Shown here: in pieces, positions 40,148 to 49,049 of the stretch | How positions within the stretch are numbered: position 1 is the stretch's first letter | How the letters are laid out: every line of letters begins with the position of its first letter | DNA from: Akkermansia muciniphila | GTDB lineage: Bacteria > Verrucomicrobiota > Verrucomicrobiia > Verrucomicrobiales > Akkermansiaceae | Assembly: GCF_040616545.1 (NCBI RefSeq) | Contig: NZ_CP156688.1 | Span: 62,001 to 126,000 of the forward strand | DNA: 64,000 nucleotides | Reading direction: 5' to 3' | The notes under the pieces: generated by a model | Told to the model about the DNA's origin: nothing | The model's database searches: none | The model's input: only the letters and a program-made list of their open reading frames with translations | Program-made: the position numbers and the translations under genes

Positions 40148-40675
40148 GTGAAAAAATGTGAGATATGCTCTGCACCGGCAACGGTGTTCCTGACACAGAT
40201 CATCAACGGGAAATCCACCAAATTCTGCCTCTGCGCCAAATGCGCCCAGGAGCGGGGCCTGCTGGACCCGGACGCCTTTGATCTGGCGGAGAAACTGTTC
40301 CCGAACCTTCAGGGGCAGTTCGGCAAGGAAGGAGCAGCGGATCCCTCCGCCCCCATTCCGGCCCTCCAGTCCCTCCCGCTCACAAGCTGCCCGATCTGCT
40401 CCTTCACCCTTCAGGATTACAAAAATGTAGGACGCCTGGGCTGCAGTGAATGCTACAACGTCTTTGAAGAAGAGATTCTCCCTCTTCTGGCCCAGATTCA
40501 GCCTGATTCCCACCATCACGGAAAGACGCCTGAAAGGGCGGAAAAGCGCGAAACGGAAACCCACACCATCAGTGATCTGGAACAACAACTATCCCTGGCA
40601 GTAGCAAGAGAAGATTATGAACGCGCGGCCAAGCTCCGCGATCAAATCAAGCAATTGCGCACGCCGACCAATTAA
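40148..40675 (+). CDS. mcsA: McsA-like zinc-finger activator of the protein-arginine kinase
   Basis: McsA binds McsB and stimulates its kinase activity; in Bacillus it is part of the CtsR/ClpC control system. Four CxxC pairs are present: CEIC and CAKC near the N-terminus, CPIC and CSEC in the middle. A C-terminal UVR motif follows (LEQQLSLAVAREDYERAAKLRDQI). The GTG at 40148 gives an N-terminus (KKCEICSAPATVF) that lines up with Bacillus McsA (about 175 residues); ATG at 40139 and GTG at 40121 are alternatives. It is followed after 5 bp by mcsB. Confidence 0.85.
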   Translation: MKKCEICSAPATVFLTQIINGKSTKFCLCAKCAQERGLLDPDAFDLAEKLFPNLQGQFGKEGAADPSAPIPALQSLPLTSCPICSFTLQDYKNVGRLGCSECYNVFEEEILPLLAQIQPDSHHHGKTPERAEKRETETHTISDLEQQLSLAVAREDYERAAKLRDQIKQLRTPTN

Positions 40676-40680
40676 CCTAC

Positions 40681-41736
40681 ATGCTCTTTGACGACTTACT
40701 GAACAACCCCGCCAAATGGATGGTGGAATCACGGGATGAACACGACATCGTTCTGACCTCCCGCATCCGCCTGGCACGCAATCTGACCGCCACCCCCTTT
40801 CCCGGCTGGGCCACGCGCCAGCAGAGGGAAGACACGCTGAAGCTTACTTCCGGAGAAGCGCGCCAAATCCCCGTCATGAAAGGCGGCTACTACGCGGAAC
40901 TCTCCGGACTCACCCAGCAGCAGAAGCAGCTGCTGGTGGAACGCCACCTCATCTCCCGGGAACTGGCCGCGCGCGCGGAAGGCTGCGCGGTGCTCATCTC
41001 ACGCAGCCAGAACGCCAGCATCCTCTTCAATGAGGAGGACCACCTGCGCCTGCAGTACATCCTGCCCGGTATCCAGCTTAAAAAGGCATGGGGGGCCATC
41101 TCCAAAATAGATTCCGAGCTGGAGGCCAAGCTCCCGTACGCGTACAACACGCGGCTGGGGTACCTTACCGCCTGCCCCACCAACCTGGGCACGGGCATGA
41201 GGGCCTCCGTCATGATGCACCTGCCGGGCCTGGTCATCTCCGAACAGATGCAGCAGGTCGTCCAGGCGGCCGTGCAGCTCAACATCACCGTCCGCGGCCT
41301 GTACGGGGAAGGAACGGAAGCCACCGGCAACCTGTTCCAGATCTCCAACCAGACCACGCTGGGAGACAGTGAGGACCGGATCGTGGAACGCATGACCCGC
41401 TTCACCTCGGACCTGGCCCATCAGGAATGGAACGCACGCAGGCGGCTTCTCCAGGCCTCCACCCTCCAGGTGAAAGACCGCGTTTCCCGCGCCTACGGCC
41501 TCCTGACCAACGCCACCCTGCTCTCCACGCAGGAGGCCCTGGGGCTGCTCTCCTTCCTCCGGATGGGAGCCTCCCTGGACATCTTTTCCCACCAGGCATT
41601 AAAAAACGTCAATAAAACCATACTGAACATTCAGCCGGCCCACCTGGCCCGCCTGTCCACCACGGACCAAACCACCCCGGAACACAGGGACCAGATCCGT
41701 GCGGATATTATCCGGAAGGAACTGTCCGGAGATTAA
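40681..41736 (+). CDS. mcsB: McsB protein-arginine kinase
   Basis: Phosphorylates arginine residues of proteins to mark them for ClpC-ClpP degradation. 351 residues, the family length. The phosphagen-kinase-like catalytic domain has DIVLTSRIRLARNL at residues 20-33, then NEEDHLRLQYILPG (the family's NEEDH motif), YLTACPTNLGTGMRASVMMH and FQISNQTTLGDSEDRI. The C-terminal pArg-binding dimer domain follows. It lies between mcsA and clpC on the same strand. No ctsR gene is present, so the regulon differs from the Bacillus one. Confidence 0.92.
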   Translation: MLFDDLLNNPAKWMVESRDEHDIVLTSRIRLARNLTATPFPGWATRQQREDTLKLTSGEARQIPVMKGGYYAELSGLTQQQKQLLVERHLISRELAARAEGCAVLISRSQNASILFNEEDHLRLQYILPGIQLKKAWGAISKIDSELEAKLPYAYNTRLGYLTACPTNLGTGMRASVMMHLPGLVISEQMQQVVQAAVQLNITVRGLYGEGTEATGNLFQISNQTTLGDSEDRIVERMTRFTSDLAHQEWNARRRLLQASTLQVKDRVSRAYGLLTNATLLSTQEALGLLSFLRMGASLDIFSHQALKNVNKTILNIQPAHLARLSTTDQTTPEHRDQIRADIIRKELSGD

Positions 41737-41763
41737 TGCAACAACAAAACATCTTCATAAAAC

Positions 41764-44346
41764 ATGAACAACTTTACGCCTAGGGCGCAACAAGTGCTGG
41801 CGCATGCGCGCCGGGAAGCGGACCGCTTCAATCATCATTACATAGGAACCGAACACCTGCTCCTTGGCCTGCTCAAGCTGGGCAAGGGCGTAGCCGTCAC
41901 CATCCTGGAAAACCTGGGGGTGGAGCTTACCGCCGTGCGCAGGCAGGTGGAGGAACAGATAGGCCGGGGCACGGAACCCCAGGCCGAGGGCAACATCCCC
42001 TACACTCCCAGGGTGCGCAAAGTCCTGGCCATGGCCAACCGGGAAGCCCAGGAACTCAACCACACGTACGTGGGCACGGAGCACCTGCTCCTGGGCCTCA
42101 TCCGGGACGGAGACGGCGTGGCCGGGCAGATTCTGCGCCACTTCGGCGTGGACCTGGAACAGGCGCGCCGCGAGCTGCTGGATGTACTCACGCCCAAGTA
42201 CCAGATGGACGCGGATGAAGACAACATCATCCCGGACGACGATGACGACGAGGAGGAAAACGACTCCCCCGCCATCCCGGCGGATGAGCCTTCCTCCCCC
42301 TCCTTTTCCAGGCAGCAGAAGTCCAAGACGCCCGCTCTCCAGGCCTTCGGCCGGGACATGACCCAGCTCGCCAAGGACGGCAAGCTGGACCCCGTCATCG
42401 GCCGCGCCTCGGAAATTGAGCGCGTGATCCAGATTCTGTGCCGCAGGAACAAGAACAATCCCGTCCTGCTGGGTGAGGCCGGCGTGGGTAAAACCGCCAT
42501 CGTAGAGGGGCTGGCCCAGGAAATAGCCCAGGGCCACGTTCCGGAACTCCTGCGCAGCAAGAGGGTCATCTCCCTGGACCTGGCGCTGATGGTGGCCGGC
42601 ACCAAGTACCGCGGCCAGTTTGAAGAACGGCTCAAGGCCGTGATGGATGAAATACGCCGGGAAGGCAACGTCATCCTCTTCATTGACGAGATGCACACCA
42701 TCGTGGGCGCGGGCTCTGCGGAAGGCTCCATGGACGCCTCCAACATCATCAAGCCCGCCCTCTCCCGCGGGGAGCTCCAGGCCATAGGCGCCACCACGCT
42801 CAATGAGTACAGAAAACACATTGAGAAAGACGCCGCCCTGGAACGCCGCTTCCAGCAGGTGCAGGTGGGGGAACCCTCCGTGGAGGATACCATCCAGATT
42901 CTGGCCGGCATCCAGCCCAAATATGAGGAACACCACAAGGTGCATTATACGAAGGAAGCCATTGAAGCCTCAGCCAAGCTCTCCCACCGTTACCTCACGG
43001 GGCGTTTCCTGCCGGACAAGGCCATCGACATCCTGGATGAAGCCGGGGCCCGCAAGCGCGTCTCCCAGATGACGCGTCCGGACCACATCAGCGAGATGGA
43101 AGCCGGAATCGAGCAAATCAGGGAACGCAAGGACCAGGCCGTGGAAGCCCAGCTCTTTGAGGACGCCGCCCGCCTCCGCGACGAGGAAAAGCAGGCCAAG
43201 GCGGAACTCCAGAACATGTTGGACACCTGGCGGAACTCCTATGAGACCAATTACGTTCCCGTGACGGATGAAGACGTGATGAGCGTGCTTGCCAAATGGA
43301 CCGGCATTCCGCTGGCCCGGATGGAGGAAAAGGAGACCACCAAGCTTCTGCGCATGGAGGAAGAACTGAAAAGCAAGGTCATCGGCCAGGACGAGGCGGC
43401 CTCCGCCATCGCCCGCGCCCTGCGGCGCAGCCGCGCGGACATCAAGGACCCGCGCCGCCCGATCGGCTCCTTCCTCTTCCTGGGACCCACCGGGGTGGGC
43501 AAGACCTATCTGGCCCGCAACCTGGCGGAAATCATGTTCGGCACCGCGGACGCCCTGATCCAGGTGGACATGAGCGAGTACATGGAAAAACACACCACGT
43601 CCCGCCTCATCGGTTCGCCTCCCGGCTACGTAGGCCATGACGAAGGCGGCCAGCTCACGGAAGCCGTCCGGCGCAGGCCCTACTCCGTCATCCTCTTTGA
43701 CGAAGTGGAAAAAGCCCACCCGGACGTCATGAACCTGCTGCTCCAGATTCTGGAAGAAGGCAGCGTGACGGACTCCCTGGGACGCAAGATCAACTTCCGC
43801 AACACCATCATCATCCTGACCTCCAACGTGGGGGCCGCCTCCGCCAAGAGGCAGAGCACCATGGGCTTCGGCGCCATGTCTGCCGACAGCGCGGATTACG
43901 CGGCCATGAAGGAAAAAATCCTGGAGGAAGCGCGCAAGCACTTCCGCCCGGAATTCCTGAACCGCTTTGATGACATCTCCGTCTTCCGCATGCTGGAACG
44001 GGATGACCTGGAACGCATCGTGAGGCTGGAAGCGGACAAGCTCATCTCCCGCCTCAAGACCAAGAACATCACGCTGGCCCTGAGCCCGGAAGCCCTGAGC
44101 CTGATCATCAAAAACGGCTATGATCCGCAGTACGGCGCACGGCCCATGCGCCGCGCCATCGAACGGCTGCTGGAAGACCCGCTGGCGGAAGCCCTGCTGC
44201 GGGGAGACGTGAAACCCGGCGACAAGATTGAAGCCGTGGAAACGGACGGAACGGAAACGCTCACCTTCCTGCACGTCAAGGACAAGGCGTCTCCGAAAGC
44301 CAAGACGCCCCGTAAAAGGACGCCCCGCAAGCCGAAGGCGGAATAA
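41764..44346 (+). CDS. clpC: ClpC, AAA+ unfoldase of the Clp protease
   Basis: Hexameric unfoldase that feeds substrates, including arginine-phosphorylated proteins, to ClpP. 860 residues in order: two N-domain repeats ([20 protein letters not shown], and [20 protein letters not shown]), then an acidic linker ([19 protein letters not shown], about residues 154-172). AAA1 follows (Walker A GEAGVGKT, Walker B VILFIDE), then a middle domain with a UVR-like motif ([20 protein letters not shown]). AAA2 has Walker A GPTGVGKT and Walker [15 protein letters not shown]. The C-terminus is a lysine/arginine-rich tail ([16 protein letters not shown]). The acidic linker and basic tail are not usual in Bacillus ClpC. 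A terminator follows. Confidence 0.95.
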   Translation: MNNFTPRAQQVLAHARREADRFNHHYIGTEHLLLGLLKLGKGVAVTILENLGVELTAVRRQVEEQIGRGTEPQAEGNIPYTPRVRKVLAMANREAQELNHTYVGTEHLLLGLIRDGDGVAGQILRHFGVDLEQARRELLDVLTPKYQMDADEDNIIPDDDDDEEENDSPAIPADEPSSPSFSRQQKSKTPALQAFGRDMTQLAKDGKLDPVIGRASEIERVIQILCRRNKNNPVLLGEAGVGKTAIVEGLAQEIAQGHVPELLRSKRVISLDLALMVAGTKYRGQFEERLKAVMDEIRREGNVILFIDEMHTIVGAGSAEGSMDASNIIKPALSRGELQAIGATTLNEYRKHIEKDAALERRFQQVQVGEPSVEDTIQILAGIQPKYEEHHKVHYTKEAIEASAKLSHRYLTGRFLPDKAIDILDEAGARKRVSQMTRPDHISEMEAGIEQIRERKDQAVEAQLFEDAARLRDEEKQAKAELQNMLDTWRNSYETNYVPVTDEDVMSVLAKWTGIPLARMEEKETTKLLRMEEELKSKVIGQDEAASAIARALRRSRADIKDPRRPIGSFLFLGPTGVGKTYLARNLAEIMFGTADALIQVDMSEYMEKHTTSRLIGSPPGYVGHDEGGQLTEAVRRRPYSVILFDEVEKAHPDVMNLLLQILEEGSVTDSLGRKINFRNTIIILTSNVGAASAKRQSTMGFGAMSADSADYAAMKEKILEEARKHFRPEFLNRFDDISVFRMLERDDLERIVRLEADKLISRLKTKNITLALSPEALSLIIKNGYDPQYGARPMRRAIERLLEDPLAEALLRGDVKPGDKIEAVETDGTETLTFLHVKDKASPKAKTPRKRTPRKPKAE

Positions 44347-44370
44347 CCCTACGGACAACCATTAAACTGG

Positions 44371-44408
44371 AACCCTCCGCATGAATCCATGCGGAGGGTT
44401 TTCTTCTT
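44371..44408 (+). terminator. Terminator of mcsA-mcsB-clpC
   Basis: AACCCTCCGCATG pairs with CATGCGGAGGGTT around a 4-nt loop (44371-44400) and is followed by TTCTTCTT. Confidence 0.85.
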
Positions 44409-44490
44409 GGAAGGAACGCCCCTCCCCCTGACACCGGAACAAAAACCTCTCCGGGCCACAAACAAGCCCTGCTCCCGCTTTTTAAATGGC

Positions 44491-44506
44491 GCGGATTTAT
44501 AATCCG
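44491..44506 (+). repeat. 16-bp inverted repeat, left copy
   Basis: GCGGATTTATAATCCG; its exact reverse complement is at 44836-44851. Each copy is itself nearly palindromic (CGGATT-TAT-AATCCG). Confidence 0.75.
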
Positions 44507-44828
44507 TTATGAATTAAATCCTGGTGACGGCCATATCCTTCCTATCCACTTTCAATGATGAGGGAAGCATTCCATGGGAAAACGGAAAATACCCGGCAGC
44601 ATCAGGAGCGTCCCAGGCCTATGCGGCAACTGAATAGGAACTTGAGCGTCAGTGGACTTCCCTTTCTCAAAAGCAGTATGTTCTGGCAGACGTGTGAATT
44701 CCGGTTGCCGCAGAGGCATGCCGCGTTTCTGGTACGGTTATTCCCAACAAAACAATTTTTCCTTCCGGGAGAAGTTTTAATAATGAAACGAACGTTTAAC
44801 ACAAGTGACTTGCTTTTAGAACTGAAGC

Positions 44829-44857
44829 TTGACTCCGGATTATAAATCCGCTACTTT
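44829..44857 (+). promoter_or_regulatory. PEP-CTERM gene promoter with palindromic spacer
   Basis: TTGACT (44829-44834), a 17-bp spacer and TACTTT (44852-44857). The spacer is almost entirely the palindromic repeat at 44836-44851. A repressor bound there would block RNA polymerase. Confidence 0.5.
44836..44851 (-). repeat. 16-bp inverted repeat, right copy
   Basis: CGGATTATAAATCCGC on the plus strand, exact complement of 44491-44506, 329 bp away. Confidence 0.75.
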
Positions 44858-44911
44858 CTTATTCCTAGGAAGGGTGTTCTAACATTTCCAATCACATATC
44901 TCATTGATAGT

Positions 44912-45706
44912 ATGAAGAAGACATTATTCATTCTGGCAGCCATGGCGGGAGCGGCGGTTGCGGCCCAAGCTTCCACCGTTCTCATTTCATTCGGGATTAA
45001 TTCGGGAAATGGTACCGCTGTTGTTGACGGTACGTATCTGGGAGAATCCGGCCAAAAAGTGAATAAAATCTCTACTGGAAGCTCCTCTTCCTATACTTCC
45101 GGAACACTGGTAACCAGCGGCGGCGACTCTACCGGCATCACCCTGACAACCGGCGGCGTCTGTTGCGGGAGCGGCGGTGTTTTGACTGATTCCTCCGCCA
45201 AAGACTCTGCGCTGGGCCTGGACAATAAATTTTACGATATTTTCGGCCAGGATATGTCCACGGGCAATCCCATGGGCGGCGTTATTAACACCAGCGGTTC
45301 CGCCAACGCCAATTTCACGATGTCCCTGAACAACCTGTCCGCCGGCACTTACACGCTCACCATGCTGGTAGGGCGCGGAAACAACTACGGTACGGGCAAC
45401 ACTTCTTCCTTCAGCATTGACGGCAGCGGCATCTCCAACATTTCCGCCAGTCTGGACAACTACTCCACCGGTTCCGGCGCTACGCTGAACGGCGCCACCG
45501 TCACAGGCAACACGCATACCGGAGACTGGATGGTGGTTACCTATACGTTCGATGTGGCAGCCGACGGAACCCAGCTCAATATCCAGTCCCAGGGCGGAAG
45601 CGGAAGCATCAATTCCCTGGCCCTCACCTCCGTTCCGGAACCCGCCACGGCCAGCCTCGGCCTGCTGGGCCTGGGCGTTCTGCTGATGCGCCGCAGACGG
45701 GCGTAA
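44912..45706 (+). CDS. PEP-CTERM sorting-domain protein
   Basis: Secreted, probably surface-anchored protein of 264 residues. It has a signal peptide (MKKTLFILAAMAGAAVAAQA) and a Gly/Ser/Thr-rich beta domain (residues 22-235). The C-terminal sorting tag consists of SVPEPATASL, a hydrophobic helix (GLLGLGVLLM) and RRRRA. Such tags are processed by exosortase, encoded elsewhere. The middle (LNNLSAGTYTLTMLVGRGNN, FSIDGSGISN) resembles carbohydrate-binding-type beta sandwiches, but this is not certain. A palindrome-containing promoter precedes it and a terminator follows. Confidence 0.88.
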   Translation: MKKTLFILAAMAGAAVAAQASTVLISFGINSGNGTAVVDGTYLGESGQKVNKISTGSSSSYTSGTLVTSGGDSTGITLTTGGVCCGSGGVLTDSSAKDSALGLDNKFYDIFGQDMSTGNPMGGVINTSGSANANFTMSLNNLSAGTYTLTMLVGRGNNYGTGNTSSFSIDGSGISNISASLDNYSTGSGATLNGATVTGNTHTGDWMVVTYTFDVAADGTQLNIQSQGGSGSINSLALTSVPEPATASLGLLGLGVLLMRRRRA

Positions 45707-45725
45707 CCCCCTGTTTCATCTTCAT

Positions 45726-45770
45726 CAAGCTCCGGCTGTTTTTATACAAACGGCCGGAGCTTGTTTATTG
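45726..45770 (+). terminator. Terminator of the PEP-CTERM gene
   Basis: CAAGCTCCGGC pairs with GCCGGAGCTTG (45726-45763), followed by TTTATT. Confidence 0.75.
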
Positions 45771-45891
45771 ATCAGCCAGCCTATTGACGCACTTCCGCAC
45801 CTCTTTTACATTATACTCATCAACCTGCTCCGGCCCGGGACACGGCGTGACCGCGCGCATGGAGAACCCCGCACTAAAAAGGAGCTGCGGG

Positions 45892-46260
45892 CTACATTTC
45901 AAACCGGTGCAGGTTTTCCAGATGGGAATACCCCATTTTCCTGAGGGTTTCCACAGCCTTGTCCGCCCGCTTGCCCGTACGGCAATACAGCAGAATCACG
46001 GCATTCTTATCCGGAAGCAGTTGCGGCGCCAGCTCTTCCAGTTCATCCACCGGAATGTTCACGGCACCCTCCTTGTGGCCCGTGCGGTACTCCTCCGGGG
46101 TGCGGACGTCCACCAGAAGAATTTCATGAGGGGTTCCAGCGTCCGGAGACACCACCATGGAGGAAGCCGCAGGAACGCGTTCCGCATTACGCCCCTTCAG
46201 CCATACGAAAATGGCGGTCAGTCCGGTCACCATGACCACATAAAAAACCACGTTTTTCAC
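45892..46260 (-). CDS. Membrane-anchored rhodanese-domain protein
   Basis: 122 residues: one N-terminal helix (VVFYVVMVTGLTAIFVWLKG) and then a single rhodanese domain (residues 45-122). VDVRTPEEYRTGHKEGAVNI and the active-site loop CRTGKRADKA, with the catalytic cysteine, are visible, as is ETLRKMGYSHLENL. Such proteins transfer sulfane sulfur or bind thiols on the periplasmic face; the partner is unknown. The start is a GTG at 46260. It lies 56 bp downstream of the FAH-family gene on the same strand and may be cotranscribed. Confidence 0.85.
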   Translation of the reverse strand: MKNVVFYVVMVTGLTAIFVWLKGRNAERVPAASSMVVSPDAGTPHEILLVDVRTPEEYRTGHKEGAVNIPVDELEELAPQLLPDKNAVILLYCRTGKRADKAVETLRKMGYSHLENLHRFEM

Positions 46261-46316
46261 GTTTCCACTTCACTAAACCGCAACGGCGGAATCAAGAAAA
46301 AACTCTCAAGACTTTT

Positions 46317-47195
46317 TCAGGCTTCGTCATCAATCACCACCGCCTGGGAAGCATAGCCGAAAGCGGGGCTGCCCCACTCCACCACGTCCCCCGGCTTCAA
46401 ATACTGCGGCGGATTCATCCCCATGCCCACACCTGCCGGCGTTCCGGTGGAGACTACATCCCCGGGCCACAAGGTCATGAAACGGGAAATGTAGGCAAGC
46501 AACTCCGGCACGGGCCAGATCAGGCCGGCCGTATTGCCATGCTGGCGCACTTCCCCGTTCACCTTCAATTCCAGCGGAATGCCGGAGCCGTCCCCCAGTT
46601 CCTCCACGGAAATAAACGTGGGCCCCATGGGAGCAAAGCTGTCATAGCTCTTCCCCTTGGTCCACTGGCCGCCGTGTTCCAACTGATTGGCCCGTTCGGA
46701 ATAATCGCACATCAGGGTATAGCCGCTGATGGCCTTTGCGGCCTCTTCCGTTGAAGCGTTCTTCAGCACATTTTTAATCACTACGGCCAGTTCAATCTCA
46801 TAATCCAGCTTATCGCAGCCGGGGGGATATAAAACGACGTCACTGCAAGAGGTGATGGCGGAAGGTGATTTCAGGAAAATAGCCGGCTCCTGCACGGGAT
46901 CGCCGTCAAACTCCTTCGCGTGGGCCGCATAGCTCTTCCCCAGGCACACCAGCTTGGAGGGGGAACAGGGCAGCGCGGTATCAATCATCCAGTCCGGGTC
47001 CACAGCCTTGGCGGCGGGATTGTCCAGAAACTCCGCTATGCGCTTCATCTCCTCCCCGCAGGAATCCGTTTCCCCGCAAATGCAGGCATCCACCTCCGCA
47101 ACCACGGAATCCGCCACCAGGTATTCTCCACGGCTTTCACTCCACAGGGCCATGATGCGTTCCGCCTGGTCATTCAGGTAAAATCTTATTTTCAC
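46317..47195 (-). CDS. Fumarylacetoacetate hydrolase (FAH) family enzyme
   Basis: Metal-dependent enzyme that cleaves or hydrates 2-oxo acid substrates; members include acylpyruvate hydrolases and oxaloacetate decarboxylases. The family core is present: KLVCLGKSYAAHAKEF, FLKSPSAI, the metal-binding DYEIELAVVI, and GYTLMCDYSERANQ. SFAPMGPTFIS, then GDVVSTGTPAGVGMGMNPPQ and LKPGDVVE follow. The exact substrate cannot be told. The frame is open to 47354, but the GTG at 47195 follows GAAAGG and gives a family-like N-terminus of 292 residues. It is divergent from leuA. Confidence 0.85.
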   Translation of the reverse strand: MKIRFYLNDQAERIMALWSESRGEYLVADSVVAEVDACICGETDSCGEEMKRIAEFLDNPAAKAVDPDWMIDTALPCSPSKLVCLGKSYAAHAKEFDGDPVQEPAIFLKSPSAITSCSDVVLYPPGCDKLDYEIELAVVIKNVLKNASTEEAAKAISGYTLMCDYSERANQLEHGGQWTKGKSYDSFAPMGPTFISVEELGDGSGIPLELKVNGEVRQHGNTAGLIWPVPELLAYISRFMTLWPGDVVSTGTPAGVGMGMNPPQYLKPGDVVEWGSPAFGYASQAVVIDDEA

Positions 47196-47310
47196 CCTTT
47201 CACTGTACAGTTTTTCCCCTTTTGCGCAAAGAACGGTTCCGTCATTCTTTACCCGGGGCGGCCTTCCGCCGCCCTCCCGCCCCCCTGTGGAGGAATGCAG
47301 CGCGTAGGGC

Positions 47311-47338
47311 TTGCCTTGCCGGAGCAAAACACTATTAT
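47311..47338 (+). promoter_or_regulatory. Promoter of full-length leuA
   Basis: TTGCCT (47311-47316), a 16-bp spacer, TATTAT (47333-47338), 24 bp before the ATG. No leader peptide fits in this short 5' end. Confidence 0.45.
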
Positions 47339-47362
47339 ATGGGCACTTAATCATATCAATTC

Positions 47363-48919
47363 ATGTCCGACCAAATCTACTTTTTTGACACTACCCTGCG
47401 CGATGGAGAACAATGCCCCGGAGCATCCATGAACCTACGCGAAAAACTGGAAGTGGCGCGTCAGATGGAACGGCTGGGCATGGACGTGATCGAGGCCGGC
47501 TTTCCCTGCATTTCCGACGGCGACTTTGAAGCCGTGCACACCATTGCCGGTGAAATCAAAAAATGCCGCATCGCCGGGCTGGCCCGCTGCGTGAAGGCGG
47601 ACATTGAAGCGGCGGCCAGGGCCCTGGAACCCGCCGGGGACCGCGCGCGCATCCACATCTTTCTGGCAACCAGCAAGCTGCACATGCAGTTCAAGCTGAA
47701 AAAGGCGGAAACGGAAATCCTGCGCATGGCCGCGGAAGGCGTATCCTACGCCAAACAATTTGTGCAGGACGTGGAATTCTCCCCGGAAGACGCCTCCCGC
47801 ACAGACCTGGACTTTCTGACCAGGGTGGTGGAGACCGTCATTGACGCCGGAGCCACCACCGTCAACATTCCGGACACCGTGGGCTACACCACGCCGGACG
47901 AATTCTACCGCATCATCCGCCACCTGAAGGAAAACGTCCCGAATATTGACAAGGCCGTCATCTCCGTGCACTGCCACAATGACCTGGGCCTGGCCGTAGC
48001 CAACTCCCTGGCCGCCATCCGCGCCGGAGCCCGCCAGGTGGAAGGCACCATCAATGGCATTGGCGAACGCGCCGGAAACGTGGCCCTGGAGGAAGTCATC
48101 ATGGCCCTGCGCACCCGCGCCGGACAATTCGGCGACGTGACGGACAACATCAACACGCGTGAAATCGTCCGCACCTCCCGCATTGTGGCTCGCATGAGCG
48201 GCATGCAGGTGCAGCGCTCCAAGGCCATCGTGGGGGAAAACGCCTTCGCCCACTCCTCCGGCATCCACCAGCACGGCATCCTCAACTGCCGGGAAACCTA
48301 TGAAGTCATGGACCCGCAGGCAGTCGGCTGGGGCGCTACGGAACTCCCGCTCACCAAGCACTCCGGCCGCGCCGCCGTAAAGGCCAGGCTGGAACAACTG
48401 GGCCACGTGCTTACGGAAGAGGAGGTCAATACCGTCTTTGAACGCTTCAAGAAAGTGGGCGATTCCAAGAAATTCGTTTATGACGACGACCTTTCCGCCA
48501 TTGTGGACGACTCCCTGCATGCCTCCTCCGGCCTGTGGGAACTGGACTTCCTGCAATTTGTGGCAGGCAGCCACGCCCGGCCTACAGCTACGGTTGGACT
48601 GCTCAAGGAAGGCAAAAAGTTTGAGGACAGCTCCACGGGCAACGGAGCGGTGGACGCCGTCATCAAGGCCATTGAACGCATTACCAAACGTAAAGGCACG
48701 CTGAAAGGCTACAGTGTCAACGCCGCCTCCGAAGGCAAGGACGCCCTGGGTGAAGTCACGGTGCACGTGGACTTCGGCCTGGCGAAACCCATCGTGGGCA
48801 AGGGAGCCTCCACGGACGTCATTGAAGCCTCCGCCCGCGCCTACCTGAACGCGGTCAACCGCTCCATCCGCATGGAAAACATGCCCCAGCCCAACAATCT
48901 GGACGCAGGCGCCATCTGA
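47363..48919 (+). CDS. leuA: 2-isopropylmalate synthase, full length
   Basis: First committed enzyme of leucine synthesis: acetyl-CoA plus 3-methyl-2-oxobutanoate to 2-isopropylmalate. 518 residues. The catalytic TIM barrel carries YFFDTTLRDGEQCPGASM, the metal-binding HCHNDLG and VEGTINGIGERAGNVALEEV. The linker (KKFVYDDDLSAIVDD) and the C-terminal allosteric domain (KGYSVNAASEGKDALGEVTV, GKGASTDVIEASARAYLNAV) are complete, so leucine feedback inhibition is expected. It is clearly paralogous to the short enzyme at 26776. There is no leader peptide here. A GC palindrome follows the stop. Confidence 0.94.
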   Translation: MSDQIYFFDTTLRDGEQCPGASMNLREKLEVARQMERLGMDVIEAGFPCISDGDFEAVHTIAGEIKKCRIAGLARCVKADIEAAARALEPAGDRARIHIFLATSKLHMQFKLKKAETEILRMAAEGVSYAKQFVQDVEFSPEDASRTDLDFLTRVVETVIDAGATTVNIPDTVGYTTPDEFYRIIRHLKENVPNIDKAVISVHCHNDLGLAVANSLAAIRAGARQVEGTINGIGERAGNVALEEVIMALRTRAGQFGDVTDNINTREIVRTSRIVARMSGMQVQRSKAIVGENAFAHSSGIHQHGILNCRETYEVMDPQAVGWGATELPLTKHSGRAAVKARLEQLGHVLTEEEVNTVFERFKKVGDSKKFVYDDDLSAIVDDSLHASSGLWELDFLQFVAGSHARPTATVGLLKEGKKFEDSSTGNGAVDAVIKAIERITKRKGTLKGYSVNAASEGKDALGEVTVHVDFGLAKPIVGKGASTDVIEASARAYLNAVNRSIRMENMPQPNNLDAGAI

Positions 48920-48930
48920 TCCCGGCGCTC

Positions 48931-48950
48931 CGGCCCGCATATGCGGGCCG
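48931..48950 (+). other. GC-rich palindrome after leuA
   Basis: A perfect 20-nt palindrome (CGGCCCGCAT and its complement) 12 bp after the stop. There is no T run; it may end or protect the leuA mRNA. Confidence 0.5.
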
Positions 48951-48992
48951 GGCGCACCTCCGCACGGCAGCGGGGAGGACAACTTCTATTGC

Positions 48993-49021
48993 TTGATTTT
49001 CCCCTGCCGCCGTGCCATAAA
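48993..49021 (+). promoter_or_regulatory. Promoter of the SMP-30-like gene
   Basis: TTGATT (48993-48998), a 17-bp spacer, CATAAA (49016-49021), 28 bp before the ATG. Confidence 0.45.
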
Positions 49022-49049
49022 TTCATGACCTTTTACACGGTACAACCCC

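Larger units (their letters stand above)
44409..44911. other. Intergenic region bounded by an inverted-repeat pair
   Basis: Frames are open here (44555-44845 plus, 44602-44802 minus), but the products have no signal, domain or start-site support. The stretch holds the two 16-bp sites listed at 44491 and 44836 and the PEP-CTERM promoter. It could be a remnant of a small mobile element or a long regulatory region. Confidence 0.5.

Noticed and set aside
44555..44845. A 96-codon plus-strand ORF and a 66-codon minus-strand ORF as transposase remnant
   Set aside because: No recognisable transposase motif; only the flanking inverted repeats hint at a mobile element.
47435..48982. A 515-codon minus-strand ORF
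   Set aside because: Antisense shadow of full-length leuA.
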